Under the pieces are notes generated by a model. The model worked only from the letters and a program-made list of their open reading frames with translations, was not told the DNA's origin and ran no database searches. Positions 16,547 to 24,493 of a DNA stretch of 64,000 nt are shown one piece after another. This DNA comes from CAWCHZ01 sp963795555 (GTDB lineage Bacteria > Actinomycetota > Thermoleophilia > Solirubrobacterales > Solirubrobacteraceae), in assembly GCA_963795555.1 (NCBI GenBank), contig CAWCHZ010000002.1:1736001-1800000 (forward strand), read 5' to 3'. The translations under genes and the position numbers were made by a program. Position 1 is the first letter of the stretch, and the number at the start of each line of letters is the position of its first letter.

Positions 16547-18241
16547 CTAGTCCCCCGTTATCGGGCTGCGCTCGGGCATCAGCAGCACCGCGTTGTGGTT
16601 CGCGCCGGCTGGCGCTCCGGCGAGCTGATCGGGTGTGACGCGGCGCAACCCGCTGGTGCCAAAGCGCGTGATCACGAACTCGCCCAGCCGCAGGACGCCG
16701 ACGCGCACAAAGCCGGCGACCGGGGCGCCGCGCGGCGCTGGCGCTGGAACGATGTTGCAGGCAGCGCCCCACCAGCAGGCACGGCGTCCGCGCCACGGCG
16801 AGCTGACGACATCGATCTCGTGAACGAGTGCGCCCTGTGCCGGCATCCACCACAGCCGTGGCACGTAGAGCGCGAGCGGCAGCGCCAACGAGTAGCGCCG
16901 GAGCACGACCGCGCGCGGGGCGCTGACGATCAGCGGCGGGCTGGCGACGCGCTGGGCGTTGGCAGCCAGCGGCGCCCCGACGACGCGCTGGGCGGCAATC
17001 TGCGCAGAGCCGGTCTTGGCGCCAGCCTGGCCACGCAGCACGCTGGCGACCGAGCGCCAGTCGGGCCGTTGCAGGCGTGGGTCGGCGGCGGCGTGGATCA
17101 CGAGGCCAACCCCCAGGCCGGTCAGCGCAAGGGCGACCAGCGGGCCCAGCCAGGCCGCCCGGCGGGCACCGAGGCCTGCCGCCAGCAGCAGCGCCAGCGG
17201 CCCCCAGGCGAGCATGACATTGCGGGTGATCAGGTAGTCGAGGCCTCCAGCCACGAGCACGAGCGGGATCAGCACGGCCGCGACGCCGACGATCGCGCCG
17301 GCGAGCGCCAGCTGGCGCTCGCCCTGATCGCCACGCGCGACGACCAGGACGATGGCGCCCAGCGCCAGCGCAAGACCCAGCCAGGCCAGGGCACTGCCGA
17401 TCGTCGGGCTGAAGCCGACCAGCAGCTGCTGGGGCACCTGCTCCACGCGCAGACGCAGCGGCAATCCGGCGATCCAGCTGGTCGCACCGGTGCCGCGCTG
17501 GCTGATCGCCAGCGGCAGCAGCGCCGCGCCGGTCAGCACGGGCAGCGCGGCGGCGGCGAGGGTGCGACGGGAGCGCTGACGCACCAGCAGCCAGACGATC
17601 TGCGGTGCGATCGCGAAGACGGCGAAGTAATGGCAGGCGAGGCTCAGCGCCGCCGTCAGCGCCCAGGCGATCAGCCAGGGAGCCGCCTGCTCGCGCGGTC
17701 GGTGAAGCACGCGCACGAAGCAGCCGAACGAGACCATCCCCAGCGCGGCGAAGAGGATGTAGGCGCGCGCCTCCTGCGAATACCAGACCAGCAGGGGGCT
17801 GGTCGCCGTCAGCGCGGCCGCGATTAGCGCAACCTGCCGCCGCGCCAGGCCGCGGGCGGCGAAGTACGCGGCGGGAACCATCGCGCACCCCACGACGAGC
17901 GAGAACGAGCGCAGCGCGACGGCGCCGTCACCGAAGATCCGCGCCCAGATCCAGGTGAGCACGAAGTAGACCGGTGGCTCGCTCTGGGTCTGCGGCAGCA
18001 GACCCAGCATGCGGCCGAAGCCGACGTGCATCAGCAGGGCGGTCGAGGACTCGTCGTACCAGAGGCTCTGCGAGGCGAGCGTTGGCAGGCGCAGGACGAC
18101 CGCGCCGGCGATGATCAGCGCGAGCGCAAACGTTGGGGCTGCCGCCAGCCAGCGCCGCTCGGAGCGCCTCCGCCGCTCGGAGCGCATCGCAGCGGATCGG
18201 TCACCGGTCAGGGCGATCACAGCCCCACGCGAGCAGAACAC
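16547..18241 (-). CDS. GT-C membrane glycosyltransferase (ArnT/PMT-like)
   Basis: 564-residue polytopic protein of the dolichyl/undecaprenyl-phosphate-sugar mannosyltransferase type. The first loop holds the classic LWYDESSTALL motif (about 60-72) with the catalytic aspartate, followed by SEPPVYFVLTWIWARIFG. About eleven hydrophobic segments and the YSQEARAYIL loop fit the family. A soluble C-terminal domain of 170 residues ends with RSPITGD. It precedes the adenylating/LuxC pair after a 146-base gap on the same strand, so a common operon is possible. Confidence 0.82.
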   Translation of the reverse strand: MFCSRGAVIALTGDRSAAMRSERRRRSERRWLAAAPTFALALIIAGAVVLRLPTLASQSLWYDESSTALLMHVGFGRMLGLLPQTQSEPPVYFVLTWIWARIFGDGAVALRSFSLVVGCAMVPAAYFAARGLARRQVALIAAALTATSPLLVWYSQEARAYILFAALGMVSFGCFVRVLHRPREQAAPWLIAWALTAALSLACHYFAVFAIAPQIVWLLVRQRSRRTLAAAALPVLTGAALLPLAISQRGTGATSWIAGLPLRLRVEQVPQQLLVGFSPTIGSALAWLGLALALGAIVLVVARGDQGERQLALAGAIVGVAAVLIPLVLVAGGLDYLITRNVMLAWGPLALLLAAGLGARRAAWLGPLVALALTGLGVGLVIHAAADPRLQRPDWRSVASVLRGQAGAKTGSAQIAAQRVVGAPLAANAQRVASPPLIVSAPRAVVLRRYSLALPLALYVPRLWWMPAQGALVHEIDVVSSPWRGRRACWWGAACNIVPAPAPRGAPVAGFVRVGVLRLGEFVITRFGTSGLRRVTPDQLAGAPAGANHNAVLLMPERSPITGD

Positions 18242-18277
18242 ATGCAGCCGCGGTACGCCGTCGCGTCGAGCCCTGGG

Positions 18278-19345
18278 CTAGCGAGCTGCGCTGACCGAAT
18301 AGATCGGTGGCAGACGGGTGGCGGCCGTGAACCAGCTCGTGCCGGCGTCGCCGGAGCCGAACAGCTCACCCGACGTCGCGCCGAAGTAGAGCTCGAGCCC
18401 CGGTCCCTCGCCGGTCTGATCGAACGCCTGGCGCAGGATCGTCAGGTAAGCGTCGTGCTGGGGCAGGCCGTCGCCACGCGCCGTCCAGCTCGCGCCGCCG
18501 TCGCGCGTCTCGTACACGCACAGGCGCCCGTCGGGCGCCACCCGATCGCGATCGGCGCGCAGCGGTATGACGTAGGCGCTGTCGGGGTCCGCGGGGTCGA
18601 CGGCGAGCGGAAAGCCGAAATCCGAGGGCAGCCCGGCGGCGATGTCGATCCAGCTCTCGCCCGCGTCGTCAGAGCGGTAGACGCCACCGTGGAACTGCAT
18701 GAAGATTCGCTCGGGGCGCAGGCGGGCGCGGCGCAGGCGGTGGACGCACAGCGCGGTGGCCCCCTCCCGAGCCTCCTCCGGCAGGTAGCGCGGAAGCAGC
18801 CCGCGGTTGCCTCGACGCCAGGTCGCGCCACGATCGTCGCTCAGCCAGACCCCGGCCGCCGAGACGCCCACGGCCAGGCGATCAGGATCCTCGGGCCAGG
18901 TGACGATCGAGTGCAGGCACAGCCCGCCACCGCCCGGCTGCCAGCTCTCACGCGTGCGGTGCTCCCGGAGCGGCTCGTTGAGCTGCCAGCTCGCGCCACC
19001 ATCCCCGCTCTGAAAGAGCACGCCCGGATCTCCGCCCGCATAGAGCGAGCGCTCATCCTCCGCGGCGACGATCGTCCAGATGCGCTGGAGCGCCTCGTCG
19101 CCTCCCTCCGGGAGCGCGACGCCCTCGGCCTGCGTCCATTCGCCGTCGGGATCCTCGCAGTACCAGATCTTCGGGCCATAGAAGGGCGATGTGACCGTCG
19201 CGAGCAGGCGGCCGCTGCGCGGGTCACGCAGCGCGTAGTCGACGGGCTCACCCGCGAACGCGCGCGCGCGGATCTCGAACGGCGCGCCCGGCTCGCCCTC
19301 GAGCACGAACAGCCCCTTCTTGGTGCCCACGATCAGCTCGGTCAC
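18278..19345 (-). CDS. BNR/Asp-box beta-propeller protein (sialidase-like fold)
   Basis: 355-residue cytosolic protein without signal peptide, built of repeats. Five Asp boxes of the form SxDxGxxW are visible: SGDGGASW, SDDRGATW, SDDAGESW, TRDGGASW and SGDAGTSW, as in sialidase/VPS10-type propellers. The N-terminus reads LIVGTKKGLFVLEG, the first blade. True sialidase catalytic residues (arginine triad) are not obvious, so enzymatic activity is uncertain. Its GTG start is 6 bases after the MoaD-like stop, and the AGGAGG that would serve as its ribosome site overlaps the MoaD-like C-terminal codons, indicating strict co-translation. Confidence 0.82.
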   Translation of the reverse strand: MTELIVGTKKGLFVLEGEPGAPFEIRARAFAGEPVDYALRDPRSGRLLATVTSPFYGPKIWYCEDPDGEWTQAEGVALPEGGDEALQRIWTIVAAEDERSLYAGGDPGVLFQSGDGGASWQLNEPLREHRTRESWQPGGGGLCLHSIVTWPEDPDRLAVGVSAAGVWLSDDRGATWRRGNRGLLPRYLPEEAREGATALCVHRLRRARLRPERIFMQFHGGVYRSDDAGESWIDIAAGLPSDFGFPLAVDPADPDSAYVIPLRADRDRVAPDGRLCVYETRDGGASWTARGDGLPQHDAYLTILRQAFDQTGEGPGLELYFGATSGELFGSGDAGTSWFTAATRLPPIYSVSAAR

Positions 19346-19351
19346 GCTCGC

Positions 19352-19618
19352 TCAGCCTCCTGAGATCGCCGGGAGCACCTCGACGCGGTCGTGCGGCCCG
19401 ACCGCCGTGCCGTTGTCGCCGCGCTCCCCGTTGACGAAGACGTTGATGTGGCGGCGAATCGCGCCGCGCTCGTCGATGATCCAACCGGCGACGGCCGGAT
19501 GCTCGCCCTCCAGGGCACGCAGCAGGTCATGCACGGTCGTGCCCTCGAGCTGATGATCCGAACGGCCGCCCGCGAGCTCCTTCAGAGGGCCACGGACGCG
19601 CACCACCGGCATCGGCAC
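19352..19618 (-). CDS. MoaD/ThiS-type ubiquitin-like sulfur carrier
   Basis: 88-residue beta-grasp protein ending in the diglycine ISGG needed for C-terminal adenylation and thiocarboxylation. The internal sequence LLRALEGEHPAVAGWIIDERGAIRRHINVFVNG and the PHDRVEVLPAISGG end are typical of MoaD/ThiS proteins. It sits between the AlkZ-like gene (3-base gap) and the BNR propeller gene, not beside molybdopterin or thiamine genes, so its sulfur acceptor is probably something else or the activating enzyme is encoded elsewhere. Confidence 0.85.
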   Translation of the reverse strand: MPMPVVRVRGPLKELAGGRSDHQLEGTTVHDLLRALEGEHPAVAGWIIDERGAIRRHINVFVNGERGDNGTAVGPHDRVEVLPAISGG

Positions 19619-19621
19619 ATC

Positions 19622-20725
19622 CTACGGCCCGGAGGCGCAGGACTCGTACGCAAGGTAGGCCTCGACCGCGGCCGCCTCGCGTTCGAGCGCGCGCATCGTG
19701 GCGCGCGCCTGCGGCTGCCACAGCTGAAGCGCGACATCGCCGCGCGCCATCGTCCAGGTGCCCCTGGCGCGGCCCCCGACCAGCACGATCGGCTTGATGA
19801 TCCCGTTGACCGTGATGACGTCCTCGGCCCCGTCGAGCACGAGTGCGCGAGAGCGCCAGCCGAGCAGCAGCGGGTCGAATGGGCCGAGCAGGCGCGGCGC
19901 CAACGTCGCCGCGCCGTCGCGGCTTGGCTCGTCGAGCCCGTTGCCGCGGGCGCGGGCGTTGCGGCGCAGATGGACGAGCCCGTCGAGGCGCTGATCGAGC
20001 TCTCCGGCGATCGCGTTGAGCCCGGCGCGCGCGTCGCGCAGGGTGATGCCCGCCCATCTCGCGAGATCGCGATCGTCGGCCGGTCCATGCCCGACCAGGT
20101 AGCGGCGCGCCAGCTCGGGCAGCGCGCGGTCGCGGTCGAGCTTGGGGCGCTCGCCGAGCCAGTCGCCCACGAGCGCGAACGCCTGCTGGTTGCCGACCAT
20201 CGGTCCTCGCACGATCAGCCCGTCGAGCGTGGCGCGGAACAGGAGATGCACCAGCGCCTGTCCAGCCGTCGGAACGCGCGCGCGCTCGAGCGCGGCGCGA
20301 ATCCCCGCACGCGTCAGCGGCCCATGCTCGCCGAGCGCCCGGACGAGCGCGGCGACACCGCGCGCGGCGGCGACCTCGGTCACCCCGAGCTGCCCGAGCC
20401 GCCGCTCATTGGCGCCGCGGTGCTGCGGCGTCGTCAGCGCGTGCAGCAGGGGCTCGTCCTCCGCGGCGATCAGATGCAGCGTCCCCCGGTTGACCCAGGT
20501 GACGACCAGCGAGCGCTCCTCGGTGAGGGCACGGTCCACGGCCGAGGCGTGGCCACCAGCAACGCGGGGACGCAGCGCGAGCCGAGCACCACGCGGGTCC
20601 TGACCCTGCACCGCGAGCAGATGCCGCGTCGCCTCGCGGACAGTGGCAGCCGGCGGCCCGATGAGCCGCTGTGCGGCCAGGCGCGCGACCAGCAGCGCGC
20701 GCTCGGCGGATCGGCTGGGAGCCAT
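19622..20725 (-). CDS. Winged-helix HTH_42 protein, AlkZ/YcaQ-like
   Basis: 367-residue protein of the winged-helix DNA-binding (HTH_42) superfamily that includes the DNA glycosylases AlkZ and YcaQ/AlkX. The N-terminal motif AVQGQDPRGARLALRPR contains the Gln-x-Gln pair that is catalytic in AlkZ. WVNRGTLHLIAAEDEPLL and the late LLGPFDPLLLGWRSR segment are also characteristic. It may repair alkylated or cross-linked bases, but many family members have no tested role. It heads an operon with the MoaD-like and BNR genes. Confidence 0.8.
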   Translation of the reverse strand: MAPSRSAERALLVARLAAQRLIGPPAATVREATRHLLAVQGQDPRGARLALRPRVAGGHASAVDRALTEERSLVVTWVNRGTLHLIAAEDEPLLHALTTPQHRGANERRLGQLGVTEVAAARGVAALVRALGEHGPLTRAGIRAALERARVPTAGQALVHLLFRATLDGLIVRGPMVGNQQAFALVGDWLGERPKLDRDRALPELARRYLVGHGPADDRDLARWAGITLRDARAGLNAIAGELDQRLDGLVHLRRNARARGNGLDEPSRDGAATLAPRLLGPFDPLLLGWRSRALVLDGAEDVITVNGIIKPIVLVGGRARGTWTMARGDVALQLWQPQARATMRALEREAAAVEAYLAYESCASGP

Positions 20726-20857
20726 CGCTCCACGGTACCGCCAGCGTCCGGGCGGGGAGCGCCACCTTCCGGCCGGGGGGCGGTGCCCACGCGGAGATCG
20801 AGCGACGCGCTGTGGCGCGCCTGCGAGGCGGCCCGTCGCTGAGTGATGTCTACGCGC

Positions 20858-21367
20858 CTATGGTCGTGCGGGTGTGCCACCCACGCCTTCGTCGGCGCCT
20901 GCGGGGCGATCCGCCGTCACCGCCGTCCCGTCCCGCGCTGGCGCGTCGGGCGTTGCTGAACGCCCCGGATCGCCTTCGACCCGCGCGCCTGCCTCACCCT
21001 GCGCAGCCTCACCCTCCGCAGCCGCACGTTGCGGACCTTCACCCTGCGCGCCATGGCGCCCATCGAGCGACCCGCGGCGGCGCTCAGCCTCCAGCTCGAC
21101 CTGGCGGGCGTGCGCGAGCTGCGCCTCCGCCTGGGCGCGCTCGGCCCGTGCTGCCGCTGCGGTCTCCTCCACCGCAGCATGCTCGCGCTCTGCCTCGAGC
21201 TGCCGTTCCCGCTGCTGGCGCTCGGCCTGGATCGCCTGCTCGCGACGGTGCTCAGCACGCCGCTGGCTCGCCGCGCGCGCCAGCAATACGATCGCGCCGA
21301 TAACGACGACCGCCGCGACCACGATCACCACGATCAATCCTGCTCCTGCCAGTCCGAATACCGGCAT
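20858..21367 (-). CDS. Membrane-anchored coiled-coil protein, unknown function
   Basis: 169 residues with no recognised family. One N-terminal helix (about 5-30, GLAGAGLIVVIVVAAVVVIG) is followed by a long Glu/Arg/Gln/Ala coiled coil (about 35-100) and a disordered Gly/Glu/Ala tail with imperfect GEGPQRAAAEGEAAQGEAG repeats. The topology suggests a scaffold at the inner membrane. The composition alone cannot prove that the C-terminal tail is translated as drawn. Confidence 0.5.
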   Translation of the reverse strand: MPVFGLAGAGLIVVIVVAAVVVIGAIVLLARAASQRRAEHRREQAIQAERQQRERQLEAEREHAAVEETAAAARAERAQAEAQLAHARQVELEAERRRGSLDGRHGAQGEGPQRAAAEGEAAQGEAGARVEGDPGRSATPDAPARDGTAVTADRPAGADEGVGGTPARP

Positions 21368-21441
21368 GGTCGGCTCCTCGTCCGATTAATGGATTGTGAC
21401 CGCTATACCCACCGGGACCGAGGAGCAAGCGGCGATCGCGC

Positions 21442-22515
21442 CTAGGCGTACTCGTAGTCGGCCGCGATCGGCTGCTTGCAGAGCTTTGCCTCGTAGAGCC
21501 GATCATCGGCCCGCGCGAGCACCTCCTCCAGCTCCTCGCCGGGCAGCCACTCGCTGATGCCCACCGACCAGCGGACGGGGTCCTCGCGATCGCACAGTCG
21601 GGCGACCGCGAGCGCCGCCTCAACCTCACTGGTGCGGGGCAGCGCCAGCACGAACTCGTCGCCACCGTGGCGGGCGAGGATGTCGCTGGGTCGCATGCGC
21701 TCGCGCCAGCTACCCGCAACCCTCGCCAGCAGCGTGTCGCCGGCCGCGTGCCCGGCGTGATCGTTGGTCTGCTTGAAGTCATCAAGGTCGATCACCGCGA
21801 TGCTCAACGGCGCGGCGATCCGATCGGCGAGGGCGCGCTCGCGCAGCGCTGCGGCGATGAAGCCACTGCGATTGAGCAGGCCCGTGAGATGGTCTGTGTT
21901 GAGCTCTCGACGCAGGCGATCGCTGAGGTTGCCGAGCACGATGCAGATCGACCAGAGCGTGGACGTCACGATCACCCAATAGATCGCCACGTGAGACAGG
22001 TCGCTCGCCAGCAGGCCAGCACCGAAGCAGAGCGAGATCAGCAGGCCCAGCGCGTTGACAGTCCGGCGCGGGAAGAAGTGCGCCGCATAGATGGCGGTCC
22101 ACGGGTAGGCGAATGCGGTGATCATCATCCCGCCATGGCTGCGGGCCTGCGCGACCAGCGCGCTCGTGACGAGCACGCCGATTGCTGCGAGCAGCTCGAA
22201 GCCGATCAGCGGGATCCGCTCCGCCAGCAGCCAGACGCCGCAGGCGGCCACGATCCCGGTCGCACCCGCCCCGGCCACGAGCTTCGTGGGCTCGCTGGCG
22301 CTGAGCGGGAACGCGACGGTGGCGAGGCAGACGAGGCCCTTGAACAGGAACAGCAGCGCCAGCGCCCAGGCGACTGGGGGCCGTCCAGCGGTGACCCGCG
22401 GGGCGAGGAGGTCGAGGCCGCGGCGCCCGGCAGCTGTCCGCGCCTTCTGGTCGCCGACGAGCGTCGCCCTGCTGGCGCGCGGCTGCCAGAGCGCTGAGGA
22501 GAGGCCGCGATGCAT
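21442..22515 (-). CDS. Membrane diguanylate cyclase (GGDEF)
   Basis: 357 residues. Six hydrophobic helices (about 45-190) form an N-terminal sensor-like membrane part, followed by a complete GGDEF domain. The domain has TDHLTGLLNRSGF, AVIDLDDFKQTNDHAGHAAGD, and RHGGDEF preceded by the RPSD inhibitory I-site five residues upstream. All residues needed for c-di-GMP synthesis and product inhibition are present. The ligand of the membrane domain is unknown. It stands alone on the minus strand, divergent from the ABM-like gene. Confidence 0.9.
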   Translation of the reverse strand: MHRGLSSALWQPRASRATLVGDQKARTAAGRRGLDLLAPRVTAGRPPVAWALALLFLFKGLVCLATVAFPLSASEPTKLVAGAGATGIVAACGVWLLAERIPLIGFELLAAIGVLVTSALVAQARSHGGMMITAFAYPWTAIYAAHFFPRRTVNALGLLISLCFGAGLLASDLSHVAIYWVIVTSTLWSICIVLGNLSDRLRRELNTDHLTGLLNRSGFIAAALRERALADRIAAPLSIAVIDLDDFKQTNDHAGHAAGDTLLARVAGSWRERMRPSDILARHGGDEFVLALPRTSEVEAALAVARLCDREDPVRWSVGISEWLPGEELEEVLARADDRLYEAKLCKQPIAADYEYA

Positions 22516-22682
22516 CTGCGCCTAGATTTCGGAATGTGGCGACTGGTACTTGAGCGCGGCTCGGCCGCGGGCGCGCCAACGAGCCGGACGCCGGCCGCGC
22601 GAGAGCCGACCGCGACCTTTCCCACGGCGGGCGCGGCGAGCGCTAGAGTCGCCCCAACTCAAACGTCGAACGGAGGCCCAGC

Positions 22683-22946
22683 GTGCACGCGGTCGTCGTC
22701 AAGGTCAATCTCAGCGACTCCGATGCCGCGGTGGATGCGCTGCGCGAGCGGGTCGTCCCACGCGTCTCGCAGATCCCCGGCTTCGTGGCCGGCTACTGGA
22801 CCCGGAAGGGCAACAGCGGACTGTCGATGGTCGTCTTCGAGTCCGAGGATGTTGCCAACCGCGCGGCCGAGCAGGTCCCGTCTATGGTCCCCGACGGGAT
22901 CGCGCTGGACGACGTCGAGGTGCGCGAGATCGTCGCCCATGCCTGA
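22683..22946 (+). CDS. Small ABM-like dimeric alpha/beta barrel protein
   Basis: 87 residues resembling the antibiotic-biosynthesis-monooxygenase/stress-response dimeric ferredoxin-like fold: VVVKVNLSD, then RVVPRVSQIPGFVAGYWTRKG, SMVVFESEDVANRAAEQV and VEVREIVAHA. It carries no cofactor motif, so a catalytic role is not assured. GTG at 22683 follows GGAGG (AACGGAGGCCCAGC). The stop codon directly abuts the sequence resembling the tRNA-Ala 3' end, so this is the last chromosomal gene before the proposed island. Confidence 0.78.
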   Translation: MHAVVVKVNLSDSDAAVDALRERVVPRVSQIPGFVAGYWTRKGNSGLSMVVFESEDVANRAAEQVPSMVPDGIALDDVEVREIVAHA

Positions 22947-22970
22947 TGGAGCCAGCCGGATGGAACCGGG
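22947..22970 (+). other. Candidate attachment site (attL-like copy of tRNA-Ala 3' end)
   Basis: The bases tggagccagccgg are identical to the plus-strand 3' end of tRNA-Ala at 33103-33115. After a one-base gap, atggaaccgg matches atcgaaccgg of the tRNA with one mismatch. The orientation is the direct-repeat arrangement expected when an element integrates into the tRNA 3' end. Confidence 0.5.
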
Positions 22971-23222
22971 CGGCTGGTACTGCCGTACGCCGTACGCCGC
23001 CGGCTGGCTTTGCAGCCCGGCGGCCAGATGCTGTTGAGCGCCGAGGCAGACGGCTCGCTGCGGCTGCGCCCGTATCGTGCCGTGGCCGCCCAGAGCCGTG
23101 GCCTGTTTCGCGGTCTTGCGGGAGGGTCGATGGTCGATGAGCTGCTCAGCGAACGGCGCATGGAGGTCGAGCTGCGGCAGATCCGCGCGATGAGGCGGGC
23201 GACTCGCCCACCATCGGCTTAG
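22947..23222 (+). pseudogene. AbrB/MazE-type antitoxin-like DNA-binding protein, start lost
   Basis: The frame reads DGTGRLVLPYAVRRRLALQPGG followed by LLSAEADGSLRLRPYRAV and GGSMVDELLSERRMEVE, a clear SpoVT/AbrB swapped-hairpin antitoxin with its usual C-terminal SMVDELLSERR toxin-binding tail. No ATG, GTG or TTG precedes the GRLVLP strand in this frame. The first TTG (23010) would cut away half of the DNA-binding fold. ATG at 22939 is in another frame. It is therefore probably decapitated by the adjacent attachment-like sequence. Confidence 0.55.
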
Positions 23223-23225
23223 GAG

Positions 23226-23447
23226 CATCTGGCTGCGTCAACATGCCCGTCGCGCCGCGAGGCAGGGGGCACCCGCACATATCTCCTCATCGAGGAAGCT
23301 ACGGGTGCCGTCGCCGGCTACTTCGCCGTCGCCCCTCATCTCCTCGAGCGGGATGACGCGCCGCGCGAGCGAGCGCCACAACGCTGCGCAAACGACAATC
23401 AAGGCAACGTCAGAGTACCCCGCCGAATGCCAGTGAAGCCAGCCTAA
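23226..23447 (+). pseudogene. GNAT acetyltransferase fragment, frameshifted
   Basis: One frame gives WLRQHARRAARQG and, after a run of five G at 23265-23269, the next frame gives GTRTYLLIEEATGAVAGYFAVAPHLLERDD. Together these match the middle of GNAT acetyltransferases of the kind found in toxin-antitoxin pairs. The N-terminal third and everything after the PHLLERDD strand are missing. One added G would restore the frame. It lies right after the AbrB remnant, so the two may be the relics of one module. Confidence 0.5.
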
Positions 23448-23462
23448 GTCAACACGTTGTGG

Positions 23463-23744
23463 TTATGCGGCGGTCTTGTCGGCGAAGCGCTGGCGTGCTG
23501 CCTGTCGGGAGACTCCGAGAGCAAGGGCGATCTGGTTCCAGGACCGGCCGTGGGCGCGGGCGAGTTGGACGGTCTGACGCAGGGCAGCCTCATCTACGCG
23601 CACCGCCTCGGATGCGGCGGCGATGTCACGCAAGTCGTCGACCTTCTCGACAGCCGCGGCTCGCGGGTCCAGCGTCTCTGTGAGCTGCTCGAAGCGCTCC
23701 GCGGCCCGTTTGATGTCATCGTCTGAGTGCTTCATGAGCGTCAC
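23463..23744 (-). CDS. HTH-containing antitoxin-like protein
   Basis: 93 residues from GTG 23744, or 90 from ATG 23735. The C-terminus has a helix-turn-helix, GRSWNQIALALGVSRQAARQRF (about 66-87), and the N-terminus is a charged helix DDDIKRAAERFEQLTETLDP. The gene follows the toxin-like gene after 4 bases on the same strand. The order (toxin first) resembles HigBA-type systems. It may bind the partner through the N-terminal helix and repress the shared promoter; this is inference from layout. Confidence 0.7.
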   Translation of the reverse strand: MTLMKHSDDDIKRAAERFEQLTETLDPRAAAVEKVDDLRDIAAASEAVRVDEAALRQTVQLARAHGRSWNQIALALGVSRQAARQRFADKTAA

Positions 23745-23748
23745 CGGC

Positions 23749-23979
23749 TTAGTCGAGGAATCGGTGGAACTTGGACCGTAGGGGCATGGCGTGGATGACG
23801 ACGGGGTCGGTGCCGTCGATGTCGAGGACTCCGACCTCCAGGTGGGCTCCGTTGGTTGCTGGTCCGATCAGCAACGTCAAGTCATCGTCGAGGACGACCC
23901 GGCGTGTCGCATTGCGTATCGCGTGCCAGATGCCCGCGTCGACGATCGCATGCCTGCGCGCTGGCTCACCGATCCGCAT
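23749..23979 (-). CDS. Small toxin-like protein paired with HTH antitoxin
   Basis: 76 residues from ATG 23979: HAIVDAGIWHAIRNATRRVVLDD, then LTLLIGPATNGAHLEVGVLDID and VVIHAMPLRSKFHRFLD. The arrangement (helix, GP-x-x-G-x-x-LEVGV strand, then VIHAMPLRxKF) is that of small actinobacterial toxin-like proteins related in shape to BrnT/DUF4258 RNases. Catalytic residues are not established here. The longer frame upstream runs into a decayed ABC gene and lacks family residues, which supports this short start. Confidence 0.6.
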   Translation of the reverse strand: MRIGEPARRHAIVDAGIWHAIRNATRRVVLDDDLTLLIGPATNGAHLEVGVLDIDGTDPVVIHAMPLRSKFHRFLD

Positions 23980-24189
23980 CCAGACAATATAGCTTGTCTT
24001 GTGGGCTGTCAAATGCGCCGATTTAGCCGGTGCGCCGCGGCTCCCACCGAAGCGCTGTGGGAGACAAACGCTTCGTCGCGCCCGAGGTGATGCAGCTTGC
24101 GGGGCGGCAGTGATAGCGACGACGAACCGCGCATGGAATGACCTGGCCAGCGAGGTGGCCTTGGCCTGGAGGGCGTGCCGTTGCGCTCC

Positions 24190-24450
24190 GGTCGGTTGAG
24201 GACCGGCGCCCGTGTAGCCGCTGCCGGGGCCGTGCGGCTCATAGATGACGAGCTGGCTGGACGAGAGGTTGGGACCGTGGAAGGTGAGCGGACTGGAGGA
24301 TCTGGCCGTGGCCAGGGCACTCGTCACGACGGCGGGGCTCACCGCGGCCGAGAACGTCTCCCTGCCGCTCGAGCTCGACGGCGTCGCTAGCCAAGGCGGC
24401 CCGCGCGGCCGCAGCGCGAGCCCTGGAGCAGCAGCCAGACGCTGGGCGCC
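24190..24450 (+). pseudogene. ABC transporter ATPase remnant (MacB/LolD type)
   Basis: Three frames give consecutive pieces of a LolD/MacB-like ATPase: RLIDDELAGREVGTV (about 24230-24280), then LTAAENVSLPLELDGVA (about 24335-24388), then LAKAARAAAARALEQ (about 24390-24433). The Walker A part and everything after the Q-loop region are gone. At least two frameshifts are needed, so this is a relic. The stretch 23980-24190 and 24450-24493 shows nothing I can name. Confidence 0.45.
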
Positions 24451-24493
24451 GCCATTCGGCGTCGGCCAGTGCGCAAGTATCGTGCGGCTCGCC

